From NCBI GenBank assembly GCA_021163905.1, contig JAGGTG010000133.1, positions 1-11,184 of the forward strand: 11,184 bases of DNA, written 5' to 3'. The notes below the pieces were generated by a model. It saw only the letters and a list, made by a program, of their open reading frames with translations. It searched no databases and was not told the DNA's origin. The position numbers and the translations under genes are program-made. Shown here one piece after another: positions 6,829 to 11,184 of this stretch. Every line of letters starts with the position of its first letter. Within the stretch, counting starts at the first letter, position 1. The stretch is from Candidatus Aerophobota bacterium (GTDB lineage: Bacteria; Aerophobota; Aerophobia; Aerophobales; B3-G15).

Positions 6829-7995
6829 TTAATCCGGATAGTATTTTTTCACCCACCTTCCAATATCATCCTCTTCTATTTTAATAATCCTCATTTCCCT
6901 TTCTGCTGATTGGGGAGAATCTGACGCATGTGCTCCATTTTTTATAACATCATGCCCGAAGTCCTTTCTTACCGTTCCCGGGGCTGCCTCTTCAGGATTG
7001 GTTTCTCCCAGAACCTTTCTTATCTTACCAATAGCTCCTTCTCCTTCGTAAACAAGAGCAAGGCATCTTTCCAGACCGGGTTTTTTTCTCTCTTCGGGAG
7101 AAGCTTTTTCCGGATCTCTACCGGTCATAAATTTAATTATTTTGTTAAATTCCTTATTAGCCTTGTGCACCTTTAACTGTTCGGCTATTTTCTCCTCTAT
7201 TCCTTCAGGTATTTCAAAGTCAAATTTTTCTCTTAAAGCATCCCTGATTTCCTTTAGTAATGCTCCTTTCATTTTTTCAGTTAATCTTTGCTTTATAGGC
7301 CCGTAAAACTCTTCAGCCTGCTCAATTCCCATATGGATTACCCTTGCTCCAACTATAAAAAGCCCTGTTTGAGAAAACCTATCTATTATGTTTCCAGCCT
7401 TTGAACTTAATTCCTGAAAACTATCCGGTTTTATAAGTACAAGGGTTCTTTCCGGCTTTACACCAGGGGGATAAGAAATAACATCTTTTAATAAACCACC
7501 ATCCTGCCGGGAGTATTTTGCCCATACTTTGAGTTCTTTTTCCACTTCTTCCCTGCTTGTTCCAATAAGTACAGCTGGTTCAAAGTATCTTATTTTTCCA
7601 TTTTCTTCAATATAATCCCCGTAGGTACCTCTTATAGTTTCTCCTATAGAGATCCTGGTTATATGACCAACCACTCTTTTTATCTCTTCAATTGCGTTTT
7701 CCCCTTCAAATAGTAAAAGCATAACCCGGGGGCGAAATCCATTTCCCTCACGAGGTAGATAATTCTGGTATAGATACTTTTCAATTTCATCTATAATTTT
7801 CTTATCTCTCCCATCCTTTCTGTGAGAGGAGATAAGAACCTGTGCATATTCCTTTACAAGATCTTCACTGGGGCTAAACATACGAGCAGCAACCAGACTT
7901 ACCCTGCCCCAGGAAAGCAATCGATTAATAACTCCCCCTGTTCTTGACTTTCTAATAGTATAGGGGTTAATTAATACATAACCAAGTTCTTTCAT
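6829..7995 (-). CDS. Double nucleoside-diphosphate-kinase-family protein with degenerate first domain
   Basis: Two NDK-like domains in 388 residues; ordinary NDK has about 140. The second (183-376) keeps the active features: LVLIKPD with K189, GTVRKDFG with R343 and NGAHASDSPQSAEREM with catalytic H356. It carries an extra charged stretch of roughly 45 residues (about 234-278) and a shorter one near 293-308. The first domain (4-160) keeps the fold signature (LLFEGENAIEEIKRVVG, GETIRGTYGDY) but has Asn10 for the lysine and Leu143 for the histidine, so it is probably inactive. It may exchange phosphate between nucleotides, or the pair may bind nucleotides for another purpose; the family is clear, the activity is not proven. 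ATG is preceded by AGGAG. It is convergent with carB2 (3-bp gap), and its upstream DNA is a repeat array without a clear promoter. Confidence 0.8.
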   Translation of the reverse strand: MKELGYVLINPYTIRKSRTGGVINRLLSWGRVSLVAARMFSPSEDLVKEYAQVLISSHRKDGRDKKIIDEIEKYLYQNYLPREGNGFRPRVMLLLFEGENAIEEIKRVVGHITRISIGETIRGTYGDYIEENGKIRYFEPAVLIGTSREEVEKELKVWAKYSRQDGGLLKDVISYPPGVKPERTLVLIKPDSFQELSSKAGNIIDRFSQTGLFIVGARVIHMGIEQAEEFYGPIKQRLTEKMKGALLKEIRDALREKFDFEIPEGIEEKIAEQLKVHKANKEFNKIIKFMTGRDPEKASPEERKKPGLERCLALVYEGEGAIGKIRKVLGETNPEEAAPGTVRKDFGHDVIKNGAHASDSPQSAEREMRIIKIEEDDIGRWVKKYYPD

Positions 7996-8010
7996 TTAAA
8001 TACTCCTGAT

Positions 8011-8163
8011 AGTTTGGTCTTTTTCGTCTGTCTCGTCTGTTTGGTCTATCTTGTCTGTTGCGTCGTTGCGTCTGTTGCGTCGTTGCGTCTGTTGCGTCGT
8101 TGCGTCCATTGCGTCATTTCGTCTGTCTCGTCTGTTTGGTCTATTTGGTGTGTTTGGTCTAAA
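8011..8163 (+). repeat. 8/9-bp tandem array upstream of the NDK-family gene
   Basis: On the plus strand this reads as 9-mers of the GTCTRTYTS type alternating with 8-mers. It includes three perfect head-to-tail copies of the 17-mer GTCTGTTGCGTCGTTGC (8053-8103). It ends in TTTGGTCTAAA at the palindromic element, the same junction as at position 60. The array lies immediately upstream of the NDK ribosome site, so it would form that gene's leader or promoter region. Open frames across it are by-products of the repeat. Confidence 0.88.
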
Positions 8164-8164
8164 G

Positions 8165-8327
8165 GGCTCCTGGGTATCCCACGGAAGACGGCCTCGCCAG
8201 AGTTTGGTATCACTTCTAACTTTACTGCAGCTCGGCCTCCGCTTTTTGGCTGTGCTATACTTTGGTGAAGAGCTAACTTATCTGCTCGCCAAAAAGAGGC
8301 TTCCTTAGGGATACCCAGTGAGCCCAT
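8165..8327. repeat. Complete palindromic intergenic element, 163 bp, with imperfect terminal inverted repeats
   Basis: The left end GGCTCCTGGGTATCCC (8165-8180) faces the right end (8300-8327), whose complement reads the same apart from one inserted base in the GCTC/CTGG region. Further inside, GCCTCCGCTTTTTGGC (8235-8250) pairs with GCCAAAAAGAGGC (8288-8300). It has no coding capacity, and its size and ends suggest a MITE-like or REP-like unit. No target-site duplication is evident, because repeat arrays occupy both flanks. The right half matches R1 exactly over 38 bp. Confidence 0.75.
8291..8327 (-). terminator. Probable terminator of clpB, supplied by the repeat element
   Basis: On the minus strand, about 100 bases past the clpB stop, GGGCTCACTGGG is followed by TATCCCTAAGGAAGCC and TCTTTTT. 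Stem pairing is GGCT with AGCC around an inner GGG/CCC pair and is weaker than in R1, which lacks the inserted base. No other hairpin with a T-tract lies between clpB and the NDK-family gene. Function is inferred. Confidence 0.5.
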
Positions 8328-8334
8328 AAATCCT

Positions 8335-8355
8335 GTCTATTTGGTGTATTTGGTT
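8335..8355 (+). repeat. Short remnant of the 9-bp array
   Basis: GTCTATTTG and GTGTATTTG are the same 9-mer type as the array ending at 8163, in the same orientation. The palindromic element therefore appears to sit inside, or between pieces of, one array. Confidence 0.7.
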
Positions 8356-8364
8356 GAAAGCTTG

Positions 8365-8419
8365 AACGCATTTACGCATCAACTGACAAACTGACAACTG
8401 ATTAACCGATCAACTAACA
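8365..8419. repeat. Degenerate 8-bp tandem array downstream of clpB
   Basis: The stretch can be cut into successive octamers: two of the ACGCAT type, then CAACTGAC, AAACTGAC, AACTGATT, AACCGATC and AACTAACA. The unit differs from the nearby 9-bp array. It ends 8 bp before the clpB stop codon. No gene is visible in it. Confidence 0.6.
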
Positions 8420-8427
8420 TCATCGTT

Positions 8428-11043
8428 TCACATATCCACCTTAATTGTCTCCTTTTGAGCTGGTGTAACTTTTTGAAATGATAATTTTCCATCTGGAATA
8501 TCTACTTTTATCCAATCTCCCTCTTTGAATTTTCCTTCCAGAATTTGAAGTGCAAGAGGATCAAGTACTTCTCTCTGAATAACCCTTTTTAAGGGACGAG
8601 CTCCGTAAAGCGGATCATATCCCTTATCCGCAAGAAACTGCTTTGCCTTAGAGGTAAGGATAATCCGCATATGCTTATCTGCAAGCCTTTTTTCAACCTG
8701 AGATATTTGAATATCAACGATCTTTTTAATATCTTCCTGAGTTAATCTGTTGAATATGATTATCTCATCAATGCGGTTTAAAAACTCAGGTCTAAATTGA
8801 GCTCTTAATGCTTCCCTTACCTTTTGCCTTATGTCCTCCTGTCTCGAAAGCTCCTCAATCCATCTACTACCAACATTTGATGTCATTATAATAACGGTAT
8901 TTCTAAAATCTACCGTTCTTCCCTGACCATCTGTTAGTCTTCCGTCATCAAGTATCTGCAGTAGTACATTGAAAACATCCGGATGAGCCTTTTCAATTTC
9001 GTCAAAGAGAACAACGGTATAGGGCTGACGTCTCACTGGCTCGGTAAGCTGACCCCCTTCCTCATATCCAACGTAACCAGGAGGTGCACCTATTAATCTT
9101 GATACTGTATGTCTTTCCATATATTCTGACATATCCAGTCTTATCATAGCCCCTTCGTCATCAAAGAGAAACTCAGCGAGAGCCTTGGCAAGTTCAGTTT
9201 TTCCAACACCTGTTGGTCCAAGGAATATAAAAGATCCAAGAGGTCTATTTGGATCCTGAAGACCCGCTCTTGCCCTTCTTATGGCATTAGAGACAACCTT
9301 CACCGCCTCATCCTGACCAACAACTCTTGTTTTTATTCTCTCCTCCATTTTGGTAAGCTTTTCTTTCTCTCCCTCCAGCAGTCTGCTAAGAGGTATCCCC
9401 CTCCATTCAGATACAATTTCAGCAATATCTTCCTCTTCCACCTCTTCCTTTAACATTTTCTTATCTTTTTGTAGTTGCGAGAGCTTTTCGCTTTCCTCTT
9501 TAAGCTCTTTTTCCAGTTGAACTATTTTCCCGTATCTAAGCTCGGCTGCTCTATCAAGGTTTCCCTCTCTTTCGGCTTTAACAGATTCTTTGCGGGCATT
9601 TTCTATTTCTTTTTTAATCTCACCTATTCTCTGAATTATCTCCTTTTCCTTTTGCCATTGAACTTTTAATTCGGCTTCCTTCTCCTTCAAACTGGCAAGT
9701 TCCTGCTCAAGTTTTTTTAATCTTTCCCTGGAGGCCTCATCCTTTTCCTTTTTTAAGGCCTGACGTTCAATTTCCAGTTGCATTATCTTTCGCTCAATTT
9801 CATCTACCTCGGTTGGTCTTGAATCTATTTCTATCCTTAAGCGAGCAGCAGCCTCATCTACTAGGTCAATAGCTTTATCAGGTAAAAATCTATCAGTTAT
9901 GTACCTGTGGGATAAGGTGGCAGCTGCTACAAGAGCAGAATCCTTTATCTTTACCCCATGGTGTGCCTCGTACCTTTCCTTAAGTCCTCTCAAAATGGCA
10001 ATAGTATCCTCAACTGACGGTTCTCTAACAATTACCACCTGAAATCTTCTCTCAAGTGCTGCATCCTTTTCTATATACTTTCTGTACTCATTGAGGGTTG
10101 TTGCTCCAATACAGCGGAGCTCTCCTCTTGCAAGGGCGGGTTTTAACATGTTTGAGGCATCTATTGCTCCTTCAGCAGCTCCTGCTCCAACTACTGTATG
10201 GAGTTCATCAATAAAAAGAACAATCTGTCCTTCTTTTTCCTTTATTTCCCTTAAAAGAGACTTCAGTCTATCTTCAAATTCTCCACGGAACTTAGCCCCC
10301 GCCAGAAGTGCTCCCATATCAAGAGCCAGTATTTTCTTTTCCTTTAAACCTTCTGGAACATCTCCAGCTACAATTCTTTGAGCAAGTCCTTCTACTATGG
10401 CAGTTTTTCCAACCCCAGGCTCACCTATCAGTACAGGATTGTTTTTTGTCCTCCTTGATAGAATTTGAATAACTCTCCTTATCTCATTATCCCTTCCTAT
10501 TACTGGATCCAGTTTACCCTGGGAGGCAAGCTCGGTAAGATCCCTTGTAAATCTCTCAAGAGCCTGATACTTATCCTCTGGATTTTGATCGGTAACTCTT
10601 TGAGTTCCCCTTATTGATGCCAGGGCTTTTAAGAGATTATCCTTATTTATACCCTGCTGCTGCAGTATTCTACCTGCAGAGGATGTCTCATCCTCGCAAA
10701 GAGAGAGCAATAGATGTTCTGTACTTATATATTCATCCTTGAGATTTGATGCTTCTTCTTGAGCAAGATCCAGAACTCTTTTTAAGCCGGGGGATATATA
10801 AAGCTGACCTCCTCCAAAAACCTTGGGTAACCTGTCAACATGTTCCTCTACTTGATTGATTATCTGTCCCCGATCAACACCCAGATTCTTTAAAATGGAG
10901 CTTACTATTCCCCCTTCTTCTCTTAAAAGGGCAAGAAGAAGATGCTCCGGGGTAATCTCCTGATGATTTTTTTTCTCAGCTATCTCCTGGGCTTCCTGAA
11001 TAGCTTCCTGAGCTTTTATTGTAAATTTATCCCATCTTATCAT
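8428..11043 (-). CDS. clpB: ClpB protein disaggregase (Hsp100, AAA+)
   Basis: A hexameric ATP-driven unfoldase that works with DnaK to recover aggregated proteins in the cytosol. The 871 residues show the whole ClpB layout: N-terminal double repeat (1-145), first AAA+ module with Walker A GEPGVGKT (207-214), Walker B VLFIDE (275-280) and arginine fingers R332/R333, the coiled-coil middle domain (about 405-535) that separates ClpB from ClpA and ClpC, and second AAA+ module with GPTGVGKT (609-616), pore loop GYVG (656-659) and VVLFDE (677-682). The first pore loop reads AKFRG, with Phe for the more common Tyr. There is no ClpP-docking tripeptide that I can see. ATG has AGAGGT upstream. It stands alone, flanked by repeats. 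I found no CIRCE operator or sigma-32 promoter. Confidence 0.97.
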   Translation of the reverse strand: MIRWDKFTIKAQEAIQEAQEIAEKKNHQEITPEHLLLALLREEGGIVSSILKNLGVDRGQIINQVEEHVDRLPKVFGGGQLYISPGLKRVLDLAQEEASNLKDEYISTEHLLLSLCEDETSSAGRILQQQGINKDNLLKALASIRGTQRVTDQNPEDKYQALERFTRDLTELASQGKLDPVIGRDNEIRRVIQILSRRTKNNPVLIGEPGVGKTAIVEGLAQRIVAGDVPEGLKEKKILALDMGALLAGAKFRGEFEDRLKSLLREIKEKEGQIVLFIDELHTVVGAGAAEGAIDASNMLKPALARGELRCIGATTLNEYRKYIEKDAALERRFQVVIVREPSVEDTIAILRGLKERYEAHHGVKIKDSALVAAATLSHRYITDRFLPDKAIDLVDEAAARLRIEIDSRPTEVDEIERKIMQLEIERQALKKEKDEASRERLKKLEQELASLKEKEAELKVQWQKEKEIIQRIGEIKKEIENARKESVKAEREGNLDRAAELRYGKIVQLEKELKEESEKLSQLQKDKKMLKEEVEEEDIAEIVSEWRGIPLSRLLEGEKEKLTKMEERIKTRVVGQDEAVKVVSNAIRRARAGLQDPNRPLGSFIFLGPTGVGKTELAKALAEFLFDDEGAMIRLDMSEYMERHTVSRLIGAPPGYVGYEEGGQLTEPVRRQPYTVVLFDEIEKAHPDVFNVLLQILDDGRLTDGQGRTVDFRNTVIIMTSNVGSRWIEELSRQEDIRQKVREALRAQFRPEFLNRIDEIIIFNRLTQEDIKKIVDIQISQVEKRLADKHMRIILTSKAKQFLADKGYDPLYGARPLKRVIQREVLDPLALQILEGKFKEGDWIKVDIPDGKLSFQKVTPAQKETIKVDM

Positions 11044-11088
11044 TTTATTTACCTCTTTTTAACTCTGTTTGTATTTATTACTACTGTA

Positions 11089-11117
11089 ATTATTATTAAA
11101 AAAAGACAGAAGGTCAA
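11089..11117 (-). promoter_or_regulatory. Candidate promoter of clpB
   Basis: On the minus strand TTGACC (11117-11112) and AATAAT (11094-11089) are 17 bp apart, about 45 bases before the ATG. The -10 lacks the first consensus T, and the region is AT-rich, so chance similarity is possible. It looks like a housekeeping promoter rather than a heat-shock one. Confidence 0.5.
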
Positions 11118-11161
11118 CAGAAGGCAAAACTGAAATTGGGACACTTTTTCCACAATATTCC

Positions 11162-11184
11162 TCTAAAAGGCTCCTGGGTATCCC
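11162..11184 (+). repeat. Start of another copy (R4) of the palindromic element
   Basis: TCTAAAAGGCTCC followed by TGGGTATCCC matches 8158-8180 with one difference over 23 bp, and the window ends inside it. Unlike the other copies it has no 9-bp array on its left side, so the palindrome can occur without the array. Confidence 0.8.

Noticed and set aside
8014..8327. Several overlapping open frames on both strands through the second array and the palindromic element
   Set aside because: They are by-products of repeat periodicity, overlap one another and match no protein family I recognise.
11044..11165. CIRCE or sigma-32 heat-shock control of clpB
   Set aside because: I could not find the TTAGCACTC-N9-GAGTGCTAA inverted repeat or a CTTGAA/CCCCAT-like promoter upstream.

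Overview
The window is about 11 kb of low-to-moderate GC bacterial DNA holding seven well-supported protein genes. All are housekeeping or metabolic types: LeuB-type dehydrogenase, an RNase H-like exonuclease, PyrR, PyrB, PyrC, the C-terminal half of CarB, a double nucleoside-diphosphate-kinase-family protein and ClpB. Strong Shine-Dalgarno sites, canonical sigma-70 promoters, TTG starts on two genes, frequent AGA and ATA codons and a split carB fit a deep-branching, probably uncultured bacterium. I cannot name the phylum from sequence alone.

Layout. Positions 1-307 hold part of a palindromic repeat followed by a 9-bp tandem array. leuB and the RNase H-like gene form a leftward operon (308-2190). 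Its promoter lies back to back with the rightward pyr promoter near 2250. The pyr operon has a leader with an intrinsic-terminator attenuator (2357-2390), then pyrR, pyrB, pyrC and carB2 (2406-6825). It meets a leftward NDK-family gene (6829-7995) end to end with a 3-bp gap. Positions 7996-8427 hold a second 8/9-bp array, a complete 163-bp palindromic element and an 8-bp array. clpB follows, leftward (8428-11043), and the last 23 bases start another copy of the palindromic element.

How the genes work together. PyrB and PyrC are the second and third steps of UMP synthesis. CarB2 is the carbamoyl-phosphate-forming and allosteric half of carbamoyl-phosphate synthetase, whose partners carA and carB1 are not here. 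PyrR is the expected regulator, but its usual RNA-contact residues are largely replaced and the leader shows no recognisable PyrR box. LeuB belongs to leucine synthesis and ClpB to protein disaggregation; neither has an obvious link to its neighbours.

I found no defence system, prophage, transposase, CRISPR array, tRNA or rRNA. The least ordinary content is the family of intergenic repeats (terminator-like palindrome plus phase-keeping 8/9-bp arrays), the double NDK protein with a degenerate first domain, and the mismatch between PyrR and its leader.
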